Positions 9,501 through 17,949 of a stretch of 64,000 bases of DNA are shown in pieces. The stretch comes from JAFEDN01 sp963844565 (GTDB lineage: Bacteria; Pseudomonadota; Gammaproteobacteria; Coxiellales; Coxiellaceae), in contig CAWJON010000002.1 in the NCBI GenBank assembly GCA_963844565.1, positions 1,240,001-1,304,000 of the forward strand, given 5' to 3'. Position numbers and translations under genes: made by a program. Each line of letters begins with the position of its first letter. Position 1 is the stretch's first letter. Below the pieces are notes generated by a model that made no database searches, was not told where the DNA came from, and was given only the letters and a program-made list of their open reading frames with translations.

Positions 9501-10128
9501 CTAGGATAAGGGGGGCCGTTAAAATTAATTTCAACCATGGAATTTCTATTTTCGCTAAGGCTTGAACCAAATTATGAATGCCCTTTTGATCCGAATGGCT
9601 AAAAGCTTGCCCCAATTCATCAAACCGCATCACTCCTGTTTGTAAGCCATTAACGAAGCGGTAAAGCAGCACGCCATAAATAAAATAACGCACTGACCGG
9701 AAAAATCCGGTTTCGATACCTTTGATGAAACCTCTAACACTATGTGCCTTAATTAATCCGCAGGTACTTTTTAGTAAGATAGATCGTTCCTGCGGGCGAA
9801 CACGGGAATAACAACTTTCCTTAGCTTCCGGACCCACATCTGTTGGCGCAAGTAGCAACCATTGCAGCAGATTTTCAGCCGCATGATCAAAACGACTCCA
9901 TTTCCATCCAGCAAATAAACCCATTTCTTGCGTAAACAGTTTTAGAAGACAATCTTCAGAAATTTTTAAATGCCCCAAATCGTCGCGAGTAATTCCAATG
10001 GATTTTAAAAAATCGTACATCTGACTATAAGGGTCAACTTCTGGTAAAGGTTGATACTCTATGACAGTGTCTGCACTAGAAATTCCTTGAATGCTCGGTG
10101 ATTGCCCTTCTATTTGACTTTCATGCAT
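6547..10128 (-). CDS. leucine-rich-repeat membrane-anchored protein
   Basis: A 1193-residue protein. ATG 10128 is preferred because AAGGAG lies 10 nt upstream; a TTG start 8 codons earlier lacks this. The first ~490 residues are mostly helical and of no family I recognise, with hydrophobic stretches near residues 140-165, 205-220 and 390-415. Residues ~500-1020 hold roughly 22 LRRs of about 24 residues (pattern LxxLxLxxNxLxxLxxxxFxxL, the 'typical' type common in eukaryotic receptors). A Cys-rich cap (CDDQLC), a Ser/Asn-rich linker, a transmembrane segment (AVAGAMIVSVVGFGLLLY) and a ~60-residue tail follow. It is likely involved in protein binding, possibly a host-directed effector or adhesin. 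It lies 96 bp after the patatin gene on the same strand. Confidence 0.85.
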   Translation of the reverse strand: MHESQIEGQSPSIQGISSADTVIEYQPLPEVDPYSQMYDFLKSIGITRDDLGHLKISEDCLLKLFTQEMGLFAGWKWSRFDHAAENLLQWLLLAPTDVGPEAKESCYSRVRPQERSILLKSTCGLIKAHSVRGFIKGIETGFFRSVRYFIYGVLLYRFVNGLQTGVMRFDELGQAFSHSDQKGIHNLVQALAKIEIPWLKLILTAPLILGSIQSLWSIRQVKTLHSNELARINDRITQYLENSGGIWRDIVCEIFPFSSLSNRMQRLEDVICWDGRLSIEDRKKAFEDIRRGRAGFKLTQLNILECLAKIAQAIGFKDLLRLRQAGYSVEELKLILYMKASALEDLEKLSQLDLADEEKLSSMSSIPRRLYANYLLWWLGQSTSFWKQQLPFSVFSSVKLATELFFLVKIIMSFVSAIKCQYKPPFKFNNNVQDWASKDTAECCARLIDFFRTLDVNESVDVLVAQITQYNLKNMTSLILSDKNLNYDEALQIIRAVLKQGAVLQQLNLTSNQLKYLSSEMFLNLTQLQVLSLSNNPLISLSDNLFISLSNLLELYINEALLTNVTEKSFAGLSRLQTLELAANQLMILVDWVFSDLVNLRVLNLKSNQLNNLGDKVLSGLNLDYLDLSFNRLNNLTDEVFSDLRAMKVLNLRRNTLVRLSDKVFFNLDELEELDLSSNKNLTGVLSNQLFVNQGYLKYLNLQAIGLSILNMELFSYFNHLEYLDLSNNEINSTTLIEALPFLPTTLISLKISSNNLTYLPEDFSQQLPDLITELHIGGNSFIPTVLTLEFMHYFPARLTIFGIEGGVCNITQNAFSYFSLLESLDLSYNQLEHLDNGTFDGLPQLKNLNLKYNRLSSLGDRVFDNLPQLETLYLTNNELSSLSDLIFSSSYGLKFLYLDHNKLIYLNERLLANLSNLSTLQLAYNELNDLDRRAFSSLIRLQELALNNNRLTDLEVRLLSNLTQLQSLWLSNNQLGNVAVYNMTINFLYQLGYLYLSNNTISNIQPLTEIVSCTNLTAVDISGNPINDTGLYLEIQKNSLKQVCDDQLCHANLPATRACEVSQDQEDDLFTVKGQMLNHSYGFFNSSSFSNSNSLSLPTSNLSPNSTDSILTPAVAGAMIVSVVGFGLLLYKNLRIVQTAVNAGFQLLQRTAKSLGDTHNSRIGTSSSALFYVKAEHNVAGISGLSSHANSL

Positions 10129-10224
10129 GATTAAAATACTCCTTAAACTCAACGCTCTTCACTGAAGACGAGTTTTTAATGAAAAATAAAAACATCGTCT
10201 ACTTGCTGCAAAGATTTTTAATAA

Positions 10225-11238
10225 CTATACTAAAACTGGCGTGTCAATTTTTGACTCTCCAACACCCGGCATATTAAAAGCACGTCCTTCACTCAGGATC
10301 GCACATAACCGATTTATTTTGGCAATCGTAGATTCAAATGAAAGATATTGTTTAGTAACTGCTTGCAAATTTGCTATATTTTGGGGACTAGCATTGTCCA
10401 TCGTTGCTTCATGAGCCTGTAAAAAATTTATTTGAAAACGAAAGTAATCGCTATTTGGAATAAAATTCAATTCATAATCAACTTCTAATGAAGCACTATC
10501 CATGAAAACTGGAATAATCTGTTTGGCCCAACTAAGTAAACCCCAACCTTCTGACTCAGAAAAAGTAATGGGATCAAGACAACTACCGCTTCCTATTGAA
10601 ACAATAGTAAATCGGCTTGCATCAGGATAAAGGTGACGAGCTTCAACATAAGCAATCAAGGAAGGATTATTGACAAAAATTCCACCGTCTACCAAGTTGT
10701 AGACTTGTTTTCCTCTAGTAAAGAGAAGTGGAGAAAAATAGGTGGGAGATGCTGATGTTGCACGAGCAATGGTTGCGATGGGGCAATTCTCGTCAGGATC
10801 AGCTGCGATACGATGACTTTTGAAGAAAAAAGGTTGTTGTAATTGCAAATCATAGCTTGAAATCAGCAAAGGAGTAAGCGCAGAAGCAAATTGAGTATCT
10901 TGGAAAAATTTCTTCAGGACTGTTTCTATATTACCTGCAGAGTATTTTGGATGAAACAATTCTTTTTCAGGAGTTAACCAACTTTTTTCGAAAATGATAG
11001 GACAGTTTTCAATATAAAGATTGATCAGATCTTTCGGCGTATAAGCTACACCGTTGTTGCATCGCGAGCCAATACCCAAAGTCATAATGCCGCCTGTCGA
11101 TGTGCCTGCGATTAAGTCAAAAACCGTATGCAATTCTCGATTGAGTCTCCTTTGGAGTTCATCTAGAATCATGGCTGATACTATGCCGCGAATCCCTCCG
11201 CCATCAATTGCTAAAATCTTAACGTTTTTTGATTTCAC
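10225..11238 (-). CDS. patatin-like phospholipase
   Basis: Patatin-family enzymes are lipid acyl hydrolases with a Ser-Asp dyad. All key elements are present: the glycine-rich oxyanion hole DGGGIRG (residues 12-18), the nucleophile elbow GTSTGG with Ser47, and the catalytic Asp184 in VDGGIFVNNPS. Length (337 aa) is normal. There is no signal peptide. The start is GTG 11238 with AAGGAAA 7 nt upstream. Legionella-type pathogens use similar enzymes as secreted phospholipases, but whether this one is exported cannot be seen here. It is divergent from the large-protein operon starting at 11451 and may share its control region. Confidence 0.93.
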   Translation of the reverse strand: MKSKNVKILAIDGGGIRGIVSAMILDELQRRLNRELHTVFDLIAGTSTGGIMTLGIGSRCNNGVAYTPKDLINLYIENCPIIFEKSWLTPEKELFHPKYSAGNIETVLKKFFQDTQFASALTPLLISSYDLQLQQPFFFKSHRIAADPDENCPIATIARATSASPTYFSPLLFTRGKQVYNLVDGGIFVNNPSLIAYVEARHLYPDASRFTIVSIGSGSCLDPITFSESEGWGLLSWAKQIIPVFMDSASLEVDYELNFIPNSDYFRFQINFLQAHEATMDNASPQNIANLQAVTKQYLSFESTIAKINRLCAILSEGRAFNMPGVGESKIDTPVLV

Positions 11239-11409
11239 GATCGATTTCCTTATCTAAATAATTAAACGCTTCAAAGAAACAACGGATTTTTTATAAGAGC
11301 CTTTCTTGAGTTTATGAAAGATTTTAACAAAAAATTTTCGCAAATCAAATTATTATTTAATTTATTCATAAAAACCAATAATATATTCTTGATGCGTTAA
11401 TTAAGATAT

Positions 11410-11431
11410 GATACCGTCTATATAAGGTATC
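11410..11431. promoter_or_regulatory. dyad overlapping putative promoter of the 11451 operon
   Basis: GATACC and GGTATC form a 6-bp inverted repeat separated by 10 bp that contains TATATAA. It sits about 20 bp before the start of the first operon gene, in the 212-bp divergent region shared with the patatin gene. It could be an operator overlapping a -10 region, or chance. Confidence 0.3.
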
Positions 11432-11450
11432 GATAAGGAAGAACAGATGC

Positions 11451-12908
11451 ATGGAAGTAATCAAAAAAAAATCTTACTCAATAACGGGTAGTTTAACCTT
11501 TTACCAACATATACTTCCACCATTAGAATCAGGCAATTATAAAATATCCGCCTCTCAAATTTTATCAAGTAAAACTGGACAAATTCCAGATATCACCTAT
11601 CAAAATAATCATAATTTTTGTGTGATTGGACCGCGGTTTTCACTGAATCCGGATGATATATCTTCATGCTTCCCCCCGGAAAATACACTAGGTGAATTTG
11701 CTAATGTAATACCGCACGTTTGTTTATCCCGCGCAACTTTACCCTGGGAAAGAAGTGCAGAAAATATTCAAATTAATGCTGACAGCACCGATGTTATTCC
11801 TTGGCTAGGCTTGCTGCTATTTAATGAAGAAGATCCTACACCCACGCTGCAATCGGCCACATTGCTTGATTTACTCTCGATAGATTACCAAACACCCGAC
11901 CACCAGCCCGGTAAATGCCCTAAAAATATTCTCTTTCCTAATTTTCCTGGAACAGATCACAATGAATTGGATTATTCCGAGAATTGGAGTGATCCTTGCT
12001 GGGTAATAGATGTTCCCCTCGAATTGTTTAATAAAATTGCACCCAGTCTTGAAGATTTAATCTGGCTTGGACATGTCCGGGAGATAAAGGTTACTGACTC
12101 ACAATCGAATTTTTATCTTAATAAATTAAAACGTATGTCCACGGAAACCTCTTCTCCAAAATTATCTTGTGTGATTGCCAATCGATTACCTTTGCCGGGA
12201 AAGCAAAATAGTGTTTACCTGATCTCCTTTGAAAATTGGGGACAGTATTTGCCCAATACAGACGCCTCTGCAAATCCAACCATCCCACCTGGTATTACCC
12301 AGGTACGTTTGGTTGTATTGAAGAAATGGTCATTTTTTGCCGTATCAGAACAAGAAGATTTTGCCGGATACTTGTTAAATCTGAATGGCGGCCTTTTACA
12401 AATATCACCCATTAGTGATAACAATTCAGAACAAGATAAAGCCATTAATAATGCTTTTAATATGGGCTATGCAGCTTTTAATCATCATACCCGACAAGGT
12501 GATAAAACCGTATCATGGTACAAAGGGCCTTTCCTACCCTTTGACAGTACAGACAGCATTTCCATTCCAGTGCCAAGTTCTGACAGTGTTACCGGTTATA
12601 ACCCCGATACCGGCATGTTCGATGTATCTTATGCAGCCGCCTGGCAATTAGGGCGATTGCTGGCATTACAGAACAAAAATTTTGCTCAAACTCTTTATAA
12701 TTGGAAAAGAGAAAATACTCAAGAAGTAATCTCCAATTTTGAAACAGAAATTATTCAAGAAAGCTTAAATGAAATCGTAGACACTGATCGCGATCCATCG
12801 AGGCAATCAAACTTAAAATCTCTTTGTAACCAAATTCTGAACAAGGTCATCGGAACTTTTATTAATAATCAAGGAACACAAGAAATTGAAAAAAAATATT
12901 TACCTTGA
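11451..12908 (+). CDS. unknown 485-aa protein, first gene of large-protein operon
   Basis: I cannot assign a described function. The start ATG 11451 is preceded by AAGGAAGAA. There is no signal peptide or membrane segment. The N-terminal ~100 residues read as a beta-rich domain (ITGSLTFYQHILPPLESGNYKIS) followed by a segment with VIGPRFSLNPDD, FPPENT and LSRATLPWERSAEN, a linear order that looks like a conserved family signature. The C-terminal part contains SYAAAWQLGRLLALQN, suggesting a helical end. The last 23 nt overlap the TTG-started 1686-aa gene, so the two are almost certainly cotranslated and may form a complex. Confidence 0.75.
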   Translation: MEVIKKKSYSITGSLTFYQHILPPLESGNYKISASQILSSKTGQIPDITYQNNHNFCVIGPRFSLNPDDISSCFPPENTLGEFANVIPHVCLSRATLPWERSAENIQINADSTDVIPWLGLLLFNEEDPTPTLQSATLLDLLSIDYQTPDHQPGKCPKNILFPNFPGTDHNELDYSENWSDPCWVIDVPLELFNKIAPSLEDLIWLGHVREIKVTDSQSNFYLNKLKRMSTETSSPKLSCVIANRLPLPGKQNSVYLISFENWGQYLPNTDASANPTIPPGITQVRLVVLKKWSFFAVSEQEDFAGYLLNLNGGLLQISPISDNNSEQDKAINNAFNMGYAAFNHHTRQGDKTVSWYKGPFLPFDSTDSISIPVPSSDSVTGYNPDTGMFDVSYAAAWQLGRLLALQNKNFAQTLYNWKRENTQEVISNFETEIIQESLNEIVDTDRDPSRQSNLKSLCNQILNKVIGTFINNQGTQEIEKKYLP

Positions 12909-15900
12909 TTTGCGTGATCAATTAATCAACGTTGAAAACTTAATCCAGTTTAGTCAAGACCGTAACAATCGTGAGCTTAGCCCTGAAGAAACTAGCCTAA
13001 AAGATTGGCTGAGCCGTTTAAGGTTGTTATATGGCGTTCCGTTCAATTATCTAGTTCCTGATGAAAAAATGCTGCCAGAAGAGTCCATTCGATTTTTTTA
13101 TTGTGATTTAATTTGGTTGGATAGTCTACTAGAAGGCGCTTTAAGTTTGGGCCGTTCAACTTCTAGTGATATAGCCCAGGATACCGCTTTTCTCATTAAA
13201 GTTCGCGAGTTTGCTAAACAAGGAACAACAGAGCAAAGAAAAAAAGCTTTTGGTCATTTGCTCTACCATTTAAATCCTGCCTTACTCCAAGACCCAATTG
13301 CTACGCCTATTACTCCCGGTGAAAAAGTAACAGGATTCTTGCTACGTTCCGGTGTCGTTAAAGGTTGGCCTGGTTTGGGCGTAGAAGGATTTAGCGATAC
13401 TGAACAAAAAAATCCTTTGAATCTTTTGCGCATGGACCAGCTAAGTCCGAATGTACTTTTATGTTTGTTTTCCGGCGTGGCCACCAGTGTCATGATTCAT
13501 GAATACCCGGAGGCGCTGCATTTTGGTGTTGACTCTTCCAATACGGATCCGCAGAATTTTTTTAAATCATTTCGATATCCTGTAGATATTGATGGACATG
13601 CCGCTGGAACTCAAGTAGACACCAATATAGCCCCGCCATTACCGATTAATAATTATCAACGCTCAGGCAATAAAGGTGTGCTGAAAATCAATGAACTTGC
13701 TCAAGCGATAAAAAGTACCTTGAGTGAAAAAATACTTTATAATGGCCCTTTTACAGCAGCTGAATTTGCCTTGGAAATGGTCGAAGGTGTTGAAGCTATC
13801 AATTTTATTATTAATCCAAAGGAAGAAAAAGCGACTTCACAGCCTATGAAATTTTCCTTGTCGGAAAAACAACAATCGACGTCATCCAAGAAACATGCGC
13901 GATTAAATGCCGAAGAATTAGGATTAGTGGTTCCTATCAATATTGAAGCCTTATGTATTGGTGAAAATCCTGGAGCCATTTTTGAACCGCCGCCTTATGA
14001 TTTTTCACAACTTCCCAATAACGAGAACAGTGCAACACCTAACCTCAGTGAAAAAGTGATGACCGGTGGACTGGTTCGTTTGGAAAGCGGAATTCATTTG
14101 CATTGGGCTTTGCCGGATGGTTTGACCCATGGACAAAGTCTGCAAAATGCAACAGGAAATATTGTATTTCCTACCACACCAGACAGATGGTTAATCAGTC
14201 GCGTTTTTACTGATTTAGCAAATCCAAGCCAACCAATTAACCATGTCAAATCCTGGGTGGTGGAAAGCAATTATTGTTCTCTCACTCAACCCGATGAGGA
14301 TCGTCCCAGCATTACGGTTCCTTTTAATGACGATAAAGACGATGATGAAAATCCTTATCGATTTTTAGGCCGCGTTCAAGAATATGAGAAGTGGGTTGCA
14401 CAACAATATCAAAAAAAAATTAATCCTAACCCCACTGACGATGATAACTATGTTACCGGTCTTTCCGCAGTAGGCTATGGGTTAGCTGAATTTGCAGCAT
14501 CTTATCACAATTGTCGAAGTAATTTTGGCTTTTATGATACTGATGTTGATCTTAAAGCACTGGGCGAGCCCGGCAAAGATAAATTATTGGCTTATCATGT
14601 GATTGGCTGGTACAGCCAAATCACCGACGATCCTTTAAATCAATTACCCTTACAGTTGGATCCTAGTGCATTTAACGAGATTTTAAATAAAATTACTGAA
14701 CCTAACGACCAGGATATTTTCAAAAATGCTTATCAGCAACAAGCTATTCCTGATGGGCCGTATATACTTATTGGTAATACTTCAACAGAGAATCAAGCTC
14801 AACTCGTCGGTATTCTCACTCAATCGGGATATAATTTTTTACAACAAGTTTTAGAACAATATCAATGGTCCTTGCCCTCTGGTACGCTGGATAAAAATCC
14901 GATAGTCGATCATACGTTGCTATCTGGCATGATTACCAATATACAATGGAATGAAACCACCAATTATTTTGACCCACTCAAGACCGGAGTGAATATCGCT
15001 GTCGGTAATACACCCACCGAAGCCCTTTCCGCACTCATCGCTTCAGTCAGCGGATTGCAAAATCAGCCCAATGTTGAATTGATATTAAATGCATTACAGT
15101 TAGGGCTTCTCGAGCAAGTCATGAGTGCAACGGAATTAACCAGCTTTGAAAAACTAGCGATGCGTATTCACAAAAGCACATTTAGCTCATTAAAAAGCGG
15201 GTGTTTATGGCAAGTCTCTTTAACAAAACCAGATGAAAAGTCACCGGGAGAAGTGACTCTTCCGGAGACGTTAGCAGATGATTTGAACCAATTAAACATT
15301 TATCAACAAGATTATGACGAATCATTGGCCGAAATTAAATCGATGCGAACGCAAATTTTTATGGATTGGTACCGCTTTATGCTGATCCTTCACAGAGGAC
15401 CGCTTGATCCCACCCATGACTTGGACGCAACCTCTATAGCTTATATAATTCAAGACAGCATAGATGCCTTAGATACCAAAATTTTAGAAACCACTAATTT
15501 TAATGTTAATGAATTAGCTGATAAAATAACCAGTCAATTGCCGGCCGGTTATCAATTAACTATGATTGCCTCACCCAGATATTGGCAACCCAATGAGCCA
15601 GTAGTATTGTTTCAAGGAGAAAATATCAATCCCCCGGACCGCTATGGCGGAGACGGTAGGTTTATGTCTGATGATACTCTGGTCTGTCGTTTGACCAATC
15701 AATTGCTTTCCAGTACAACAATTCCCGCTGATGTTTTAGGTAACTCTCAGACTTTGATATTAAACAGCAAAAATATGCCGGTGTTGTCTTCTGAAATACC
15801 CTTGAGTTACAGCCAACAAATTCATGATTTATTTACCGAAAGCTGTTTATTAAACCCAAGCATAGTTGCAGCGCAAAGCCTAGGATTAGGTGCTTCCGGC

Positions 15901-17946
15901 GAATTTAGCGTTTTAGCATCCTTTTGCAAAAAAGATCGGGATAATTACCTGAATCCAGTTATTCCAGCTCAAATATTAGCGAGTGAATTTAGCAGTATCG
16001 AAGATGCCATTAATGTAGATGATCGAACCTTTTTACTGTCTCTTTATATTCTGGATGATGATAATTTTATTCTCCAAAAACCAATTGATCAATTAACTGA
16101 TGATGAAAAACTAAGACTTGAATATATTTTTATGTCCGCAGGACAGCAGTGGGGAACTGAATTACAATATGCCGGCCTGCCCCCTTCCTTAGTTTTTTTT
16201 GTAGAGTGGAATGGTACGCCATGGTTGCCTTTTTCATTATCTTGGGAAATCATTTATTATCCATTGGTCGATATTAATAGCGACGGCGGTAAAGATAACA
16301 ATTATTCTCCTGAATTTATCACTTCTAATTACACACTGGGTGATGTCAATTACACGACAAACCAACCGGTGGTGATACCCACTGATTATCAAATTTATAA
16401 CAATAAAATTTTCTTGACTCCACATGCGGAAATCAATTTTCAGGAAAAAATCCAAAAATTTATCGACAGTCAACCCACCGACCCTTTAGATCCTGAATTG
16501 CAAGCCATTTTAAATAGCATGAAAAATTTTCCACCTATCCTTTCCCAGGCATTAAACGGCTTTAATGATGAATTGATCATGCGCGACAAAGTGATGCAAT
16601 TGCAGATCAAAGATCCCGTGCTAACTGGATTTCAATCGTTCACCAATAATACAGTAAAGGATGCGGTCGCTGATATGACTCAGGCTGCGCCAAACTCTAG
16701 CAATTGTTTTAATCCCATTCGCGCAGGAATAATGAGCATTTCCTCTTTAACCATCGTTGATGTTTTTGGACGCTCTATCAGTATTAAAACGCCGGATAAA
16801 GTTATTGTGGCGCAAAATATGCAGATGAATGGGCTGCCAGTTAACTATATGTATTTAACTCCAAGAATTATCCAGCCCTCTCGATTATTATTTCGGTGGT
16901 TGTCTGCCGATAACGATGCTGTGGAGATGAATAGTCATCCGGCGACCACGCCTATTTTTGGCTGGATTGTTTGCAATCATTTAGATTCAAGCTTGTGGCT
17001 ATACGACAATCAGGGCTTGCCGTTGGGATCACTTATTTTAAGTGAAGATTTTACCGAAGTTATTTGGCAATGCGTGCCCGGCGGCGCCGCCTATGATTTG
17101 TCGATTAGTGATTTTTTTTCAAATGGACCAGGAAAAGATGTTAACCAACAATTAAAAAATTTCGCTATCAGCTTATATAATAATCAAAACAGTAGTTATT
17201 TAAACGCTTTCATGCGTTCGATTGATGCATCCTCCAACTTGGTTCAACCGCAAAACTATAAACAATTTGCCAGCAACGCCGTTTTAATGGGCCAACCAAT
17301 TGCATTAGCACAAGCAAAATTAACTTATGATGTGCAAGGTTTACCTACCTATAATCAAAGTTGGCTCGATTTTGCAAATGAGGTCAATGAAGGCAAACCT
17401 AAAAATACCCATGAATTTACGGATGTCCAATTTCCGGTAAGATTGGGTGCTCTTAATCAAATCGATGATGGGTTGTTAGGCTATTTTAAAAACGGCGATT
17501 ACAGCCATTATTACGCATTGATGATTACCCAACCAACCGATCAAGTCACCGTACCAGATGAAACCAATATACTATTGAGTTTAGAGCCACCGTCAAATTC
17601 AATTAATGTGACCTTATTACTGGATCCGAGAGGCGATGTTCACGCCACCACTGGCATATTACCGGTCAGTTCGGTAAATATTCCCAGAGATCAGTATGTG
17701 AATGCTTTGCAAAATTTATCATTAGCGTTTTTAACCACGCCTATTTTATGCAGCCAAGCACAACTGGCTTTTCCAATGCCCACCGAGGGCGGCGGCGATT
17801 GGGCTTGGTTGGAAAATGATAAAACCAGTTGGTCCGAAGCCAAAGAGATTGCCAAAATTGATGACCGGGCAAAAATGGGTTATTCCCCACAAGTGGTTAA
17901 GGAAGGCTGGTTGAAACTATCTCATTTTATTAAAAAAAAGGAGTAA
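12886..17946 (+). CDS. unknown 1686-aa giant protein, second gene of the operon
   Basis: One of the longest frames in the window and intact. The start is TTG 12886 (MKKNIYLDLRD), inside the end of the previous gene, with AAGGAA about 9 nt upstream. There is no signal peptide, obvious transmembrane helix, enzyme motif or simple repeat. Distinct stretches are LLCLFSGVATSVMIHEYPEA, RLESGIHLHWALPDGLTHG (around residue 400) with PTTPDRWLISR close behind, and a C-terminal PTEGGGDWAWLE. The HLHWALPDGL stretch with a following PxRWL is the best seed for a family search. Length and coupling to its neighbours suggest a structural or scaffold component rather than a single enzyme (inference). Confidence 0.75.
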   Translation: MKKNIYLDLRDQLINVENLIQFSQDRNNRELSPEETSLKDWLSRLRLLYGVPFNYLVPDEKMLPEESIRFFYCDLIWLDSLLEGALSLGRSTSSDIAQDTAFLIKVREFAKQGTTEQRKKAFGHLLYHLNPALLQDPIATPITPGEKVTGFLLRSGVVKGWPGLGVEGFSDTEQKNPLNLLRMDQLSPNVLLCLFSGVATSVMIHEYPEALHFGVDSSNTDPQNFFKSFRYPVDIDGHAAGTQVDTNIAPPLPINNYQRSGNKGVLKINELAQAIKSTLSEKILYNGPFTAAEFALEMVEGVEAINFIINPKEEKATSQPMKFSLSEKQQSTSSKKHARLNAEELGLVVPINIEALCIGENPGAIFEPPPYDFSQLPNNENSATPNLSEKVMTGGLVRLESGIHLHWALPDGLTHGQSLQNATGNIVFPTTPDRWLISRVFTDLANPSQPINHVKSWVVESNYCSLTQPDEDRPSITVPFNDDKDDDENPYRFLGRVQEYEKWVAQQYQKKINPNPTDDDNYVTGLSAVGYGLAEFAASYHNCRSNFGFYDTDVDLKALGEPGKDKLLAYHVIGWYSQITDDPLNQLPLQLDPSAFNEILNKITEPNDQDIFKNAYQQQAIPDGPYILIGNTSTENQAQLVGILTQSGYNFLQQVLEQYQWSLPSGTLDKNPIVDHTLLSGMITNIQWNETTNYFDPLKTGVNIAVGNTPTEALSALIASVSGLQNQPNVELILNALQLGLLEQVMSATELTSFEKLAMRIHKSTFSSLKSGCLWQVSLTKPDEKSPGEVTLPETLADDLNQLNIYQQDYDESLAEIKSMRTQIFMDWYRFMLILHRGPLDPTHDLDATSIAYIIQDSIDALDTKILETTNFNVNELADKITSQLPAGYQLTMIASPRYWQPNEPVVLFQGENINPPDRYGGDGRFMSDDTLVCRLTNQLLSSTTIPADVLGNSQTLILNSKNMPVLSSEIPLSYSQQIHDLFTESCLLNPSIVAAQSLGLGASGEFSVLASFCKKDRDNYLNPVIPAQILASEFSSIEDAINVDDRTFLLSLYILDDDNFILQKPIDQLTDDEKLRLEYIFMSAGQQWGTELQYAGLPPSLVFFVEWNGTPWLPFSLSWEIIYYPLVDINSDGGKDNNYSPEFITSNYTLGDVNYTTNQPVVIPTDYQIYNNKIFLTPHAEINFQEKIQKFIDSQPTDPLDPELQAILNSMKNFPPILSQALNGFNDELIMRDKVMQLQIKDPVLTGFQSFTNNTVKDAVADMTQAAPNSSNCFNPIRAGIMSISSLTIVDVFGRSISIKTPDKVIVAQNMQMNGLPVNYMYLTPRIIQPSRLLFRWLSADNDAVEMNSHPATTPIFGWIVCNHLDSSLWLYDNQGLPLGSLILSEDFTEVIWQCVPGGAAYDLSISDFFSNGPGKDVNQQLKNFAISLYNNQNSSYLNAFMRSIDASSNLVQPQNYKQFASNAVLMGQPIALAQAKLTYDVQGLPTYNQSWLDFANEVNEGKPKNTHEFTDVQFPVRLGALNQIDDGLLGYFKNGDYSHYYALMITQPTDQVTVPDETNILLSLEPPSNSINVTLLLDPRGDVHATTGILPVSSVNIPRDQYVNALQNLSLAFLTTPILCSQAQLAFPMPTEGGGDWAWLENDKTSWSEAKEIAKIDDRAKMGYSPQVVKEGWLKLSHFIKKKE

Positions 17947-17949
17947 CTT

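Noticed and set aside
10129..10152. TTG-started N-terminal extension of the LRR protein
   Set aside because: The AAGGAG site lies inside this extension and points to ATG 10128 as the start.
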